From Escherichia ruysiae (GTDB lineage Bacteria > Pseudomonadota > Gammaproteobacteria > Enterobacterales > Enterobacteriaceae), in NCBI RefSeq assembly GCF_031323975.1, contig NZ_JAVIWS010000001.1, positions 3,782,001 through 3,846,000 of the forward strand: 64,000 nt of DNA, read 5' to 3'. Both the position numbers and the translations under genes were made by a program. Every line of letters begins with the position of its first letter. The first letter of the stretch is position 1. A model generated the notes under the pieces. The model was not told the origin of the DNA. It saw nothing but the letters and a program-made list of their open reading frames with translations, and made no database searches. Positions 50,573-63,445 of the stretch are shown here, in pieces.

Positions 50573-52123
50573 TTACAGATGGTATTCTGCCCAGCGTATG
50601 AAATCTTCTTTTGGCAACGCTTTGCTGTACAGCCAGCCCTGACCGTAATGCACGCCATGCTGACGTAGCCACTCTTCCTGTTTACCCGTTTCGATCCCTT
50701 CCGCCACCATTTTCAGTTTCAACGTTTTTGCCATTTCGATGATATGCGGTGTGACATTTTTATATTCCAACGCATCAACGAAGGATTTATCGATCTTCAG
50801 AATGTCGACATCCAGATCCTGTAAATAACTTAAACTTGAATACCCCGTACCAAAATCATCCAGGTAAATATCATGACCCGCTTCCCGGTAGCGCGAAATT
50901 ATCGGGGCGCTGGTTTTCGGATCGGCAAATTCGCGCTCTGTGAGTTCAAGAGCGATCTGTTTGGGGTTAACCTGGTAGTGATTGATCATGTCTCGCAGCA
51001 GTTGCGGAATTTTTTCCGAGGCGAGCACGGTGGATTCAAGATTGATGGAAATATGTTGTTCCGGGTGTTGTCGCAGCCAGTCGCCCATATCTTCAAACAC
51101 GTTTCTTATAATCAGCAGCGTCAGTGGCTCAGAAAGACCCGTTTGCTGTGCCAGCGGAATAAAACTATCTGGCGACAACCAACTACCGTCTGTCTGCGGC
51201 CAGCGCGCCAGTGCTTCGGCACCGACAATTTTGCCATTGGCTAAGGAGACAATCGGCTGATAGTGCACACAAATATCACGATTTTCGATGGCATCCTGCA
51301 AGCGATGATGCGGAGACTGGATACGACGCAAAATACGCAGCACAAACATGGCTGCCAGCAGGCCAATTAACAACCCTACAGGTAACCAGATAAAGACCTG
51401 CCGATGCCAGCCTTTTTGCAACGTTTTCGTTGAAGCCCAGGTGATGATGGAAATATTCATCTCTGGTAAGGGCAGAATGTCGTAAATGATCCCATTATTT
51501 TCGATGTGCTCACCGGGTGTTTTTTGCAATTGGGTAATAATACCCCGGGCAATTTCGTCGCTGCTGGTTATGACTATATTACGGGCATTGCCAATAATAG
51601 CGGCATCAATTTGCCATGAGCTATAAGGAATCACGTCGATAAAGGAGGCGGGGTCGATCATCACTACGTAATGTGCGGTTCCCATAGCAACCATGTAACG
51701 GGTAATACCTAAGTCATTGTGTGAGGTTAACCAGACCCGATAACCATCTTTTGAAATCTTCCCCGGCTCCGGAAAGGTATCCGGTGGGCTTTCGTGTTCC
51801 AGAGAAGAGCATTGGGGAACGTTGTTATCGATATAAACCACTTCCTGAATATAGCGATAGCTGTATGAAACCCGCCGCATTTCCATGAGATGCTCTTCAC
51901 TACAGGCTCCGCCTTGCCATCTTTCCAGCTCTTGTAGTGCATCTTTCCCTTGCGTCGCCACTTTATTGGCTCGAATAGCGACGCGGGAGGAATAGGTATT
52001 CAGCTCTTCAACAAACGACGCTTCTACCTGCTGATGAGCCAGCCAGATGCTTAAGCCGACAGGCAGTAGTACTGAAAGTATAAGCACTCCCGAAATCAGG
52101 CTGACCAGATGTCGTGTTCTCAC
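50573..52123 (-). CDS. pdeB: Cyclic-di-GMP phosphodiesterase PdeB (CSS-EAL type)
   Basis: An inner-membrane phosphodiesterase of 516 residues that lowers cyclic-di-GMP. Two membrane helices (about 9-29 and 239-260) enclose a periplasmic CSS domain with the redox cysteine pair (a Cys in WQGGACSEEH and VPQCSSLEHE). The cytoplasmic EAL domain (about 270-516) has EALARW, NLEST, ELTERE, DDFGTGYSSLSYL, KIDKSFV and EGIET, all catalytic-type. The GTG at 52123 (read as Met, RTRHLVSLI) fits the K-12 start; an upstream ATG would add two residues. Formerly ylaB. Confidence 0.95.
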   Translation of the reverse strand: MRTRHLVSLISGVLILSVLLPVGLSIWLAHQQVEASFVEELNTYSSRVAIRANKVATQGKDALQELERWQGGACSEEHLMEMRRVSYSYRYIQEVVYIDNNVPQCSSLEHESPPDTFPEPGKISKDGYRVWLTSHNDLGITRYMVAMGTAHYVVMIDPASFIDVIPYSSWQIDAAIIGNARNIVITSSDEIARGIITQLQKTPGEHIENNGIIYDILPLPEMNISIITWASTKTLQKGWHRQVFIWLPVGLLIGLLAAMFVLRILRRIQSPHHRLQDAIENRDICVHYQPIVSLANGKIVGAEALARWPQTDGSWLSPDSFIPLAQQTGLSEPLTLLIIRNVFEDMGDWLRQHPEQHISINLESTVLASEKIPQLLRDMINHYQVNPKQIALELTEREFADPKTSAPIISRYREAGHDIYLDDFGTGYSSLSYLQDLDVDILKIDKSFVDALEYKNVTPHIIEMAKTLKLKMVAEGIETGKQEEWLRQHGVHYGQGWLYSKALPKEDFIRWAEYHL

Positions 52124-52285
52124 CAACATGTCCTTATCAACACAATGTAGGGAAAGTATATCTGATTGTGGAAAAAGGCTGGCAGGAGATAAGTGGGTAA
52201 GGTCAGTATTTCATGAAATGATGGGTGGCAACGATCATTGTCAATTGACCAGGCGCAGAGCTTACGCCTGGTGTGACAGTCTGAC

Positions 52286-52756
52286 TTAAGATGTTGATTC
52301 GGCGCGAGCGAGAGTGAAAATATCGTAAAAAGACAGCTCGCCTTTACGGGCGATCATTTTTTGCAGTTGTTCTTTATGAACATCTGCGACACGCGGCGAG
52401 TTCAGTATGGTTTCAACCAGCGCGGCAGGGACAAAGCGCGTGTTATACCATTCGCCGTTATAGCAAACTCGAAAATCCAGCACGTCGATGTCTTCGTAGC
52501 GGTAGCGTGGGTAGACATCGAAAAAGAAGAAACCGTTGAGCAGGATGAATAGCACGACAAGGAGCCAGACTGAACCTGATAGCGTTTCGGACTGCAACAT
52601 CACTGCCAGCGTAGCAAAAAAGGCAACATACATGCCAATAAACAGCCCCGGATGTTTGCGGATAAAACTGATACTAAAGCGGGGCTTGTTGTCGCGTTTT
52701 TCGCGCGTATTCAGAGATTCAATTGTTTCGGTCAGTAGGCGTTGTATTTCGGTCAT
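52286..52756 (-). CDS. ylaC: Inner-membrane protein YlaC
   Basis: A 156-residue protein of the DUF5415/YlaC family with two hydrophobic helices (about 37-57 and 62-82: [34 protein letters not shown]) between soluble ends. I recognise it as the E. coli YlaC protein, but no function is established. I chose [15 protein letters not shown] at 52756; an upstream start adds 13 residues. It lies downstream of maa on the same strand. Confidence 0.9.
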   Translation of the reverse strand: MTEIQRLLTETIESLNTREKRDNKPRFSISFIRKHPGLFIGMYVAFFATLAVMLQSETLSGSVWLLVVLFILLNGFFFFDVYPRYRYEDIDVLDFRVCYNGEWYNTRFVPAALVETILNSPRVADVHKEQLQKMIARKGELSFYDIFTLARAESTS

Positions 52757-52870
52757 CTTTTGCCTTCGTGGTATCTGCAACTCTCCAGGGAACACCCTAT
52801 TTTAACGTGGGAATGACATGAGAAAAGTAACAGATTAACTACAATTTTGCATAACAGTTGCAATTTGTAG

Positions 52871-53422
52871 TTACAGTTTTTTAATGACTCTGGCTGGGTT
52901 ACCGCCTACGACAACATTATCAGGGACATCTTTGGTGACGACGGCACCTGATGCCACTACGACGTTATCGCCAATGGTAACGCCCGGGTTAATGATGGCA
53001 CGACCACCAATCCAGACGTTGTTACCGATAGTCACCGGTTTCCCCAGTTCAACACCGCTATTACGTGCTACAGGGTCGATGGGATGTGTTGCCGTGTAGA
53101 TATGGACACCAGGCGCCAGCATACAATTATCGCCGATATGAATAGGGCAGACATCAAGCATCACGCAATCGAAGTTCGCGTAAAACCCTTTACCGAGAAA
53201 AATGTTATAGCCATAGTCGCAGCGAAAGGAGGGCTCAATATACGCATCCGCAACCTGACCGAGTAAATCGGCGAGGATTTTTTGGCGTAAGGATTGATCT
53301 TCCGGCGAGGAATGATTGTATTGGTGAATAAGCTGACGAGCGCGCAGGCGATCGCGAGATAAAGTCTCATCTGCCGATCGATACAACTCACCAGCAATCA
53401 TCTTTTCTTTTTCTGTGCTCAT
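52871..53422 (-). CDS. maa: Maltose O-acetyltransferase
   Basis: A cytoplasmic hexapeptide-repeat acetyltransferase of 183 residues that acetylates maltose and glucose with acetyl-CoA. The N-terminal Maa-type helices ([20 protein letters not shown]) are followed by left-handed beta-helix repeats such as [20 protein letters not shown] and [18 protein letters not shown]. The catalytic histidine region is [14 protein letters not shown]. It is upstream of ylaC on the same strand. Confidence 0.96.
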   Translation of the reverse strand: MSTEKEKMIAGELYRSADETLSRDRLRARQLIHQYNHSSPEDQSLRQKILADLLGQVADAYIEPSFRCDYGYNIFLGKGFYANFDCVMLDVCPIHIGDNCMLAPGVHIYTATHPIDPVARNSGVELGKPVTIGNNVWIGGRAIINPGVTIGDNVVVASGAVVTKDVPDNVVVGGNPARVIKKL

Positions 53423-53593
53423 TACTGACGACCCGGTTGCTGGAAATGGGGCAACACAGTAATACGAAATGTCAGTGATGAGAACGTTCCCGTCACCTCT
53501 GTGTGACAGAAGTCACACGCGGCATGTCGTCATAGTAAAAATAAAATATATCTAATAAACAGATGGTTATAGTCCAGTGCTTATACTGTTTAA

Positions 53594-53812
53594 TTATCGA
53601 ATAAATTTCCACACCGAGGAAGGGATCTTGTCGTAAAGCTTATTCATGGTCAATTCTGCAAGACGGTGATCTGCGGCTGAGTAAAATACCGCCAGTTCAT
53701 TATCTGATAATTCGTATTTATTTTTCTCGATAACACGTTCCAGCGTGTCAATTGTCTGACAACGACGCAAACGCATCAAATAATCGGTTTTCGTTAAAGG
53801 CTTATCGGACAT
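53594..53812 (-). CDS. hha: Haemolysin expression modulating protein Hha
   Basis: A 72-residue partner of H-NS that helps silence horizontally acquired and AT-rich genes. It is recognised by [20 protein letters not shown] and [21 protein letters not shown], with the surface arginines that extend H-NS DNA binding. The third residue is Asp; the K-12 protein as I remember it has Glu. It begins 4 bases after the tomB stop, and the pair acts as a toxin-antitoxin-like module in biofilm control. Confidence 0.96.
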
Positions 53813-53816
53813 ACTT

Positions 53817-54212
53817 CTACCCATGGTTGTAATAATTAGAACAAGATAAACTCGCAGGATTCTCTTTAGTGGCGTTCACAAAACAACGGAACAGTCGGTT
53901 ACCTGACTTCCGCCATTTCTGGAGATCCTGCATATTAATACCATAACTACTGAACAACATAAAGGTGTCGTCCAGATATTCATCTATCTGCTCAATGAGC
54001 TTATTGTCTTCATTATACTTAATTTTGTAATTAAGTGCGAAGGTCGCAATATGCTCAATGAGTTCATTAAGCTGCAGATTGATAGCCGAGGTAGGGTCGT
54101 TAACCCAACCATGATTGCTTTCTTCAAGGTTTGCAAGACAGTCATGATACAGGGTTTCGCAGAGAAATTTAAGCTGTGCAATATCATGTCTTTTTGGTGA
54201 GTATTCATCCAT
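53817..54212 (-). CDS. tomB: Hha toxicity modulator TomB (YbaJ)
   Basis: Attenuates Hha toxicity, affecting biofilm formation and conjugation. The frame is 131 residues, starts [19 protein letters not shown] and is helical. The K-12 protein, as I remember it, ends at NPASLSC (124 residues). Here the frame continues SNYYNHG before TAG, only 4 bases upstream of hha. This extension is a sequence observation; its effect is unknown. The upstream DNA is AT-rich and long, fitting regulated expression of the tomB-hha pair. Confidence 0.93.
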
Positions 54213-54727
54213 AACGCGTCCCCTTCTTAGTGGTTGAACTAACGGACACCTTTCGGGGTGGGAAAACTTACTGACCTGGACTTGCCCTCACAGTTGTTAG
54301 ATTAACTATAATCCACTCTATGAAGGTTTTCATCGCATTATTACGAAAAATTACAATTAGTGGGAGGAGAGGGAAAAGGCTTACTTTTTCACCCTGCATC
54401 AACCACGTAAAGGCTAAAGCAGTTTGTTTGATGCTATTCATAACGTAATCAGGATCCTTGCGTCGGGGGTGATAAAATGAGACGGGAATTTGTCACACTA
54501 ATACCCAGGATTACTCTGATTATGATGTAATTGATATGAATAAATAAAGGATTGCCGCAAATAATTAAGAATAGCCTCTAGATGTCTATGGGTTATTATA
54601 CCTATTGCTACCACTTAATATAAATTAACTAACAATAAGCATTTTTTATGAATTTTATGTAGCGTTAAAACTAACTTCCGTTTGCGAGCTTAGCTGTAAA
54701 CATTGTTATTTTAAGATTATACGTATT
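54213..54727. other. AT-rich intergenic region between tomB and acrB 3' end
   Basis: A 515-base gap (555 to the acrB stop) with markedly higher A+T than its neighbours. It must hold the tomB-hha promoter. A candidate -10 such as TATAGT lies at about 54311-54316 on the minus strand. The stretch 54530-54720 is rich in ATTAAT-like tracts. No open frame of useful length or with a ribosome-binding site is visible. H-NS binding is plausible but inferred. Confidence 0.5.
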
Positions 54728-54750
54728 AAAAAGGCCGCTTGCGCGGCCTT
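54728..54750 (-). terminator. Rho-independent terminator after acrB
   Basis: AAGGCCGC/GCGGCCTT with a TTGC loop; reading minus, the hairpin is followed by TTTTTAATAC. It ends acrAB 17 bases after the acrB stop. Confidence 0.82.
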
Positions 54751-54767
54751 AGTGATTACGAGATCTA

Positions 54768-57920
<3,153 letters not shown>

Positions 57921-57939
57921 TTAACGGCTCCTGTTTAAG

Positions 57940-59133
57940 TTAAGACTTGGACTGTTCAGGCTGAGCACCGCTTGCGTCTTGCTGGTTGTTATCAGCGGTT
58001 ATCTCTTGTGCTTTCACCTGGACACCAGGACGCACTTTCTGCAGCCCACTTACTACTACTCGTTCGCCTGCTTTCAGACCCTCAGTCACCAGCCACTTAT
58101 CGCCAATGGCCTGGCTTGCGACGATCGGACGAGTTTCCACTTTGTCATCCGCGCCAACTACCAGAACGGTAGCTTCGCCGCGTGGTGTACGAGTTACACC
58201 TTGTTGCGGAACTAAAATGGCGGTTGGATTAAGCCCTTCTTCCAGACGTGCGCGCACGAACATACCCGGCAGCAGGGTGTGATCCGGGTTCGGGAAGATA
58301 GCGCGTAAAGTGATAGAACCGGTGGTCTGATCAACGGTAACGTCAGAGAACTCCAGCGTACCGTCCTGCGGGAACTTAATACCGTCACTGGTGATTAGCG
58401 AGACTTTGGCTTTACCGTTCTCTTGCTTCAGTGTGCCGTTGGCGAGTTCTTGTTTCAGACGCAGGAAATCGTTACTGGACTGAGTAACATCAACGTAGAT
58501 CGGATCAAGTTGCTGCACGGTCGCCAGCGCAGTCGCCTGGCCGTTTTGCACCAATGCGCCTTCCGTCACGTTCGATTTACCAATACGGCCGGTAATCGGA
58601 GAGGTGACTTTGGTGTAAGCCAGATTGATGCGCGCGGTTTCAACAGCCGCTTTCGCCGCAGTAACAGCCGCATTTGCCTGTTGCGCATCAGCCAGCGCCT
58701 GATCGTACTCTTGCTTACTGATGTACTGAGTACCCAGCAGCTTCTGGTAACGATTAACAGTCAACTGCGCGATATTGGCTGCTGCCTGCGCTTTAGCCAG
58801 ATCGCCTTTTGCACTGTCGTACGCTGCCTGATAGGTCGCAGGATCAATCTGATAGAGAGAGACACCTGCTTCGATGTCGCTACCTTCTTTGAAATTACGC
58901 TTCAGGATAATCCCGCTAACTTGAGGACGAACTTCTGCGATCCGGTAGGCACTGGTGCGACCCGGAAGCTCGGTTGTGATCTGCAGAGGTTCAGTTTTGA
59001 CTGTTACTACCCCAACAGCGGGCATCTGCTGGCCACCTTGTTGGGCCTGTTTGTCGTCACATCCTGTAAGCGCTAAGCTGCCTGAGAGCATCAGAACGAT
59101 CGCCAGAGGCGTAAACCCTCTGTTTTTGTTCAT
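57940..59133 (-). CDS. acrA: Multidrug efflux periplasmic adaptor AcrA
   Basis: A periplasmic lipoprotein of 397 residues linking AcrB to TolC. Lipobox LTGC gives Cys25. It contains the lipoyl-like domain (VRPQVSGIILKRNFKEGSDI), a helical hairpin (about 100-170, GDLAKAQAAANIAQLTVNRY) and beta-barrel regions to the C-terminus. I chose MNKNRGFTPLAIVLML at 59133, since a further upstream start adds 12 residues without family support. It starts divergent from acrR, with the AcrR operator between. Confidence 0.97.
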   Translation of the reverse strand: MNKNRGFTPLAIVLMLSGSLALTGCDDKQAQQGGQQMPAVGVVTVKTEPLQITTELPGRTSAYRIAEVRPQVSGIILKRNFKEGSDIEAGVSLYQIDPATYQAAYDSAKGDLAKAQAAANIAQLTVNRYQKLLGTQYISKQEYDQALADAQQANAAVTAAKAAVETARINLAYTKVTSPITGRIGKSNVTEGALVQNGQATALATVQQLDPIYVDVTQSSNDFLRLKQELANGTLKQENGKAKVSLITSDGIKFPQDGTLEFSDVTVDQTTGSITLRAIFPNPDHTLLPGMFVRARLEEGLNPTAILVPQQGVTRTPRGEATVLVVGADDKVETRPIVASQAIGDKWLVTEGLKAGERVVVSGLQKVRPGVQVKAQEITADNNQQDASGAQPEQSKS

Positions 59134-59222
59134 ATGTAAACCTCGAGTGTCCGATTTCAAATTGGTCAATGGTCAAAAGTCGATAAACCCATTGCTGCGT
59201 TTATATTATCGTCGTGCTATGG

Positions 59223-59246
59223 TACATACATTCATAAATGTATGTA
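59223..59246. promoter_or_regulatory. AcrR operator
   Basis: TACATACATT (59223-59232) and AATGTATGTA (59237-59246) are perfect 10-bp inverted arms with a CATA centre. This is the 24-bp acrAB/acrR operator known for E. coli, located between the two divergent starts. The centre differs from TGTG in the K-12 site as I remember it. Confidence 0.88.
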
Positions 59247-59274
59247 AATCTAACGCCTGTAAATTCACGAACAT

Positions 59275-59928
59275 ATGGCACGAAAAACCAAACAAGAAGC
59301 GCAAGAAACGCGTCAACACATCCTCGATGTGGCTTTACGTCTTTTCTCACAGCAGGGGGTATCATCCACCTCACTGGGAGAGATTGCAAAAGCAGCAGGC
59401 GTTACGCGTGGTGCAATCTACTGGCATTTTAAAGATAAGTCGGATTTGTTCAGTGAGATCTGGGAGCTGTCAGAATCCAATATTGGTGAACTAGAGCTTG
59501 AGTATCAGGCAAAATTCCCTGACGATCCACTCTCAGTATTAAGAGAAATACTAATTCATGTTCTTGAATCGACGGTGACTGAAGAGCGGCGGCGATTATT
59601 GATGGAGATTATTTTCCACAAATGCGAATTTGTCGGAGAAATGGCTGTTGTTCAACAGGCACAACGTAATCTCTGTCTGGAAAGTTATGACCGTATAGAA
59701 CAAACGTTAAGACATTGTATTGAAGCGAAAATGCTGCCCGCAGATTTAATGACGCGTCGCGCAGCAATTATTATGCGCGGCTATATTTCCGGCTTAATGG
59801 AAAATTGGCTCTTTGCCCCGCAATCTTTTGACCTCAAAAAAGAAGCCCGCGATTACGTTGCCATATTGTTGGAAATGTATCTTCTTTGCCCTACGCTTCG
59901 TACACCGGCCACCAACGAAAAATCCTGA
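59275..59928 (+). CDS. acrR: TetR-family repressor AcrR
   Basis: Represses acrAB and its own gene; released by antibiotics, dyes and bile salts. It has 217 residues. The N-terminal TetR helix-turn-helix (about 10-56) reads [20 protein letters not shown] and [17 protein letters not shown], and the ligand-binding helices follow. The K-12 protein, as I remember it, ends PATNE at 215 residues; here two residues (KS) are added before TGA. The gene lies beside its operator. Confidence 0.96.
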   Translation: MARKTKQEAQETRQHILDVALRLFSQQGVSSTSLGEIAKAAGVTRGAIYWHFKDKSDLFSEIWELSESNIGELELEYQAKFPDDPLSVLREILIHVLESTVTEERRRLLMEIIFHKCEFVGEMAVVQQAQRNLCLESYDRIEQTLRHCIEAKMLPADLMTRRAAIIMRGYISGLMENWLFAPQSFDLKKEARDYVAILLEMYLLCPTLRTPATNEKS

Positions 59929-59968
59929 ATCAGACTCCAGGATTTTTCCTGGACATTTTCTCTGTTGC
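59920..59968 (+). terminator. Rho-independent terminator overlapping the acrR stop
   Basis: AAATCCTG (about 59920-59927) pairs with CAGGATTTTT (about 59958-59967); the acrR TGA begins inside the left arm. The loop is long, so strength is uncertain. Confidence 0.6.
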
Positions 59969-60049
59969 TATTCTGGCTCTCTACGGCGTGCTATTCTAGC
60001 CGCTTGACTATTTCAGGTCGTCCTTCAGGTTCAGAAACCTTCATTCATC

Positions 60050-63000
60050 ATGACTATGTTCCAGTATTACAAACGATCACGGCATTTTGTTTTTTCAGCA
60101 TTTATTGCTTTTGTTTTGGTCTTGTTATGCCAGAACACGGCCTTTGCGCGGGCGTCATCAAATGGTGACTTACCGACGAAAGCGGATCTACAGGCACAGC
60201 TTGACTCGCTTAATAAACAAAAAGATCTTTCTGCTCAGGACAAACTGGTTCAGCAGGATCTGACAGACACATTAGCCACTCTCGATAAAATCGATCGCGT
60301 AAAAGAAGAGACGGTTCAGTTACGACAAAAAGTGGCTGAAGCGCCAGAAAAAATGCGCCAGGCGACCGCAGCGTTAACCGCACTTAGCGATGTGGACAAC
60401 GACGACGAAACGCGCAAAATTCTGAGCACGCTTTCGTTGCGCCAACTGGAAACTCGCGTTGCCCAGGCGCTGGACGATTTGCAAAACGCACAAAACGATC
60501 TGGCGTCTTATAACAGCCAGTTAGTTTCTTTACAGACGCAGCCTGAACGCGTGCAAAATGCGATGTATACCGCCTCACAGCAGCTGCAACAAATTCGCAG
60601 CCGCCTGGATGGCACGGAAGTCGGTGAGACAGCCTTACGTCCCAGCCAGAAAGTGCTGATGCAGGCGCAGCAGGCTTTGTTGAATGCCGAGATTGACCAG
60701 CAACGTAAAAGCCTGGAAGGGAACACCGTCTTACAGGATACCCTGCAAAAGCAACGCGATTATGTGACGGCGAACAGCACTCGTCTGGAACATGAGCTGC
60801 AACTATTGCAGGAGGCGGTTAACAGCAAGCGTCTGACATTAACTGAAAAAACGGCGCAGGAAGCGGTAACGCCGGACGAAGCTGCGCGTATTCAGGCTAA
60901 TCCGCTGGTGAAACAAGAGCTGGAAATTAACCAGCAGTTAAGTCAGCGTCTGATTAGCGCCACTGAAAACGGCAATTTGCTGATGCAGCAAAACATAAAA
61001 GTCAAAAACTGGCTGGAGCGGGCGCTGCAATCGGAACGCAATATCAAAGAGCAGATTTCTGTCCTGAAGGGCAGTCTGCTGCTGTCACGTATTCTTTATC
61101 AGCAACAACAAACGCTGCCCTCGGCGGACGAACTGGAAAATATGACCAACCGCATTGCGGATTTGCGTCTCGAACAGTTCGAAGTGAACCAGCAGCGTGA
61201 CGCACTCTTCCAGAGCGATGCTTATGTCGCCAAACTGGAAGAGGGTCATGCGAATGAAGTCAACGACGAAGTCCGTGACGCATTGTTGCAAGTAGTTGAT
61301 ATGCGTCGCGAATTGCTGGATCAGCTTAACAAACAGTTGGGCAACCAACTCATGATGGCCATTAACCTGCAAATCAACCAGCAACAGTTAATGAGCGTAT
61401 CGAAAAACCTGAAATCCATCCTGACCCAGCAGATTTTCTGGGTGAACAGTAACCGCCCGATGGACTGGGACTGGATTAAAGCGTTCCCGCAAACGCTGCA
61501 GGATGAATTCAAGTCGATGAAAATTACGGTGAACTGGGAAAAAGCCTGGCCTGCCGTCTTTATCGCTTTCCTCGCTGGTTTGCCGCTGCTGCTCATCGCC
61601 GGGTTGATTCACTGGCGTCTGGGATGGCTGAAAGCGTATCAACAAAAACTGGCTTCCGCCGTAGGTTCCCTGCGTAACGACAGCCAGCTCAACACACCAA
61701 AAGCGATCCTTATCGATCTGATCCGCGCGCTGCCGGTGTGTCTGATTATTCTTGCCGTCGGTTTGATTCTGCTCACCATGCAGCTCAACATCAGTGAATT
61801 ACTGTGGTCGTTCAGCAAAAAACTGGCGATTTTCTGGCTGGTGTTTGGCCTGTGCTGGAAGGTGCTGGAGAAAAATGGCGTTGCTGTTCGTCACTTTGGT
61901 ATGCCGGAACAGCAGACCAGCCACTGGCGTCGGCAAATTGTCCGCATCAGCCTCGCGTTGCTGCCAATCCATTTCTGGTCTGTGGTGGCAGAACTTTCCC
62001 CGCTGCATCTGATGGATGATGTGCTGGGGCAGGCGATGATTTTCTTCAACCTGCTGCTGATTGCCTTCCTGGTATGGCCGATGTGCCGCGAAAGCTGGCG
62101 CGATAAAGAGTCGCACACCATGCGACTGGTCACCATTACCGTGCTGTCGATTATCCCGATTGCGTTGATGGTGCTGACCGCCACAGGTTATTTCTACACC
62201 ACGCTGCGCCTCTCCGGGCGTTGGATTGAAACCGTTTATCTGGTGATCATCTGGAACCTGCTGTACCAGACGGTATTGCGCGGCTTAAGCGTAGCGGCGC
62301 GGCGTATCGCCTGGCGTCGTGCGCTGGCGCGTCGGCAGAATCTGGTGAAAGAGGGCGCAGAAGGTGCCGAACCGCCGGAAGAACCCACCATTGCACTGGA
62401 GCAGGTTAACCAGCAGACGCTGCGTATTACCATGTTGCTGATGTTTGCGCTGTTCGGTGTCATGTTCTGGGCAATTTGGTCCGATTTGATCACCGTGTTC
62501 AGCTATCTCGACAGCATCACGCTCTGGCATTACAACGGCACTGAAGCCGGGGTTGCGGTGGTGAAAAGCGTCACTATGGGCAGTCTGTTGTTTGCGATTA
62601 TCGCATCGATGGTTGCCTGGGCGCTGATCCGCAACCTGCCTGGTTTGCTGGAAGTGCTGGTGCTCTCGCGACTGAATATGCGGCAGGGCGCGTCGTATGC
62701 CATTACTACCATCCTTAACTACATCATCATTGCCGTTGGTGCGATGACGGTGTTCGGATCGCTGGGCGTCTCGTGGGATAAACTCCAGTGGCTGGCAGCG
62801 GCATTATCTGTAGGTCTGGGTTTTGGTTTACAAGAGATCTTCGGTAACTTCGTTTCTGGTTTGATCATCCTGTTCGAACGTCCGGTGCGCATTGGCGATA
62901 CGGTAACCATCGGTACTTTCTCCGGGACAGTCAGTAAGATTCGTATTCGTGCAACGACTATTACGGACTTCGATCGCAAAGAAGTGATCATCCCGAACAA

Positions 63001-63412
63001 AGCGTTCGTAACCGAGCGTCTGATCAACTGGTCGTTAACCGATACCACCACTCGTCTGGTGATCCGCCTGGGTGTGGCTTACGGTTCTGATCTGGAAAAA
63101 GTACGCAGAGTCCTGCTTCAGGCAGCGACTGAGCATCCAAGGGTGATGCACGAACCGATGCCGGAAGTCTTCTTTACTGCGTTTGGCGCCAGCACCCTGG
63201 ATCACGAGCTGCGCCTGTACGTTCGTGAACTGCGCGACCGTAGCCGTACTGTCGATGAACTGAACCGTACCATTGATCAGCTGTGCCGTGAAAACGACAT
63301 CAACATTGCCTTTAACCAGCTTGAAGTGCATCTGCACAACGAGAAGGGCGATGAGGTGACGGAAGTAAAACGCGACTACAAAGGCGACGATCCGACGCCA
63401 GCGGTAGGGTAA
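60050..63412 (+). CDS. mscK: Potassium-dependent mechanosensitive channel MscK (KefA)
   Basis: A large MscS-family channel of the inner membrane that opens under tension and high external potassium. It has 1120 residues. A signal peptide (about 1-34, ending NTAFARA) is followed by a long periplasmic coiled-coil region (to about 470), then eleven helices. The C-terminal MscS core (about 880-1080) includes the pore helix region AALSVGLGFGLQEIFGNFVSG and the beta domain GDTVTIGTFSGTVSKIRI. It stands alone, ending in a hairpin at 63421-63443. Confidence 0.97.
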   Translation: MTMFQYYKRSRHFVFSAFIAFVLVLLCQNTAFARASSNGDLPTKADLQAQLDSLNKQKDLSAQDKLVQQDLTDTLATLDKIDRVKEETVQLRQKVAEAPEKMRQATAALTALSDVDNDDETRKILSTLSLRQLETRVAQALDDLQNAQNDLASYNSQLVSLQTQPERVQNAMYTASQQLQQIRSRLDGTEVGETALRPSQKVLMQAQQALLNAEIDQQRKSLEGNTVLQDTLQKQRDYVTANSTRLEHELQLLQEAVNSKRLTLTEKTAQEAVTPDEAARIQANPLVKQELEINQQLSQRLISATENGNLLMQQNIKVKNWLERALQSERNIKEQISVLKGSLLLSRILYQQQQTLPSADELENMTNRIADLRLEQFEVNQQRDALFQSDAYVAKLEEGHANEVNDEVRDALLQVVDMRRELLDQLNKQLGNQLMMAINLQINQQQLMSVSKNLKSILTQQIFWVNSNRPMDWDWIKAFPQTLQDEFKSMKITVNWEKAWPAVFIAFLAGLPLLLIAGLIHWRLGWLKAYQQKLASAVGSLRNDSQLNTPKAILIDLIRALPVCLIILAVGLILLTMQLNISELLWSFSKKLAIFWLVFGLCWKVLEKNGVAVRHFGMPEQQTSHWRRQIVRISLALLPIHFWSVVAELSPLHLMDDVLGQAMIFFNLLLIAFLVWPMCRESWRDKESHTMRLVTITVLSIIPIALMVLTATGYFYTTLRLSGRWIETVYLVIIWNLLYQTVLRGLSVAARRIAWRRALARRQNLVKEGAEGAEPPEEPTIALEQVNQQTLRITMLLMFALFGVMFWAIWSDLITVFSYLDSITLWHYNGTEAGVAVVKSVTMGSLLFAIIASMVAWALIRNLPGLLEVLVLSRLNMRQGASYAITTILNYIIIAVGAMTVFGSLGVSWDKLQWLAAALSVGLGFGLQEIFGNFVSGLIILFERPVRIGDTVTIGTFSGTVSKIRIRATTITDFDRKEVIIPNKAFVTERLINWSLTDTTTRLVIRLGVAYGSDLEKVRRVLLQAATEHPRVMHEPMPEVFFTAFGASTLDHELRLYVRELRDRSRTVDELNRTIDQLCRENDINIAFNQLEVHLHNEKGDEVTEVKRDYKGDDPTPAVG

Positions 63413-63420
63413 TAACGAAA

Positions 63421-63443
63421 GGGGGCGACATTTATCCGCCCCC
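63421..63443 (+). terminator. GC-rich hairpin after mscK
   Basis: GGGGGCG (63421-63427) pairs with CGCCCCC (63437-63443). There is no strong T run, so it may act as an mRNA end stabiliser and not a classical terminator. Confidence 0.5.
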
Positions 63444-63445
63444 GA

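Noticed and set aside
53594..54212. A new toxin-antitoxin system
   Set aside because: The pair is recognisable as hha and tomB; its toxin-antitoxin-like behaviour is already described.
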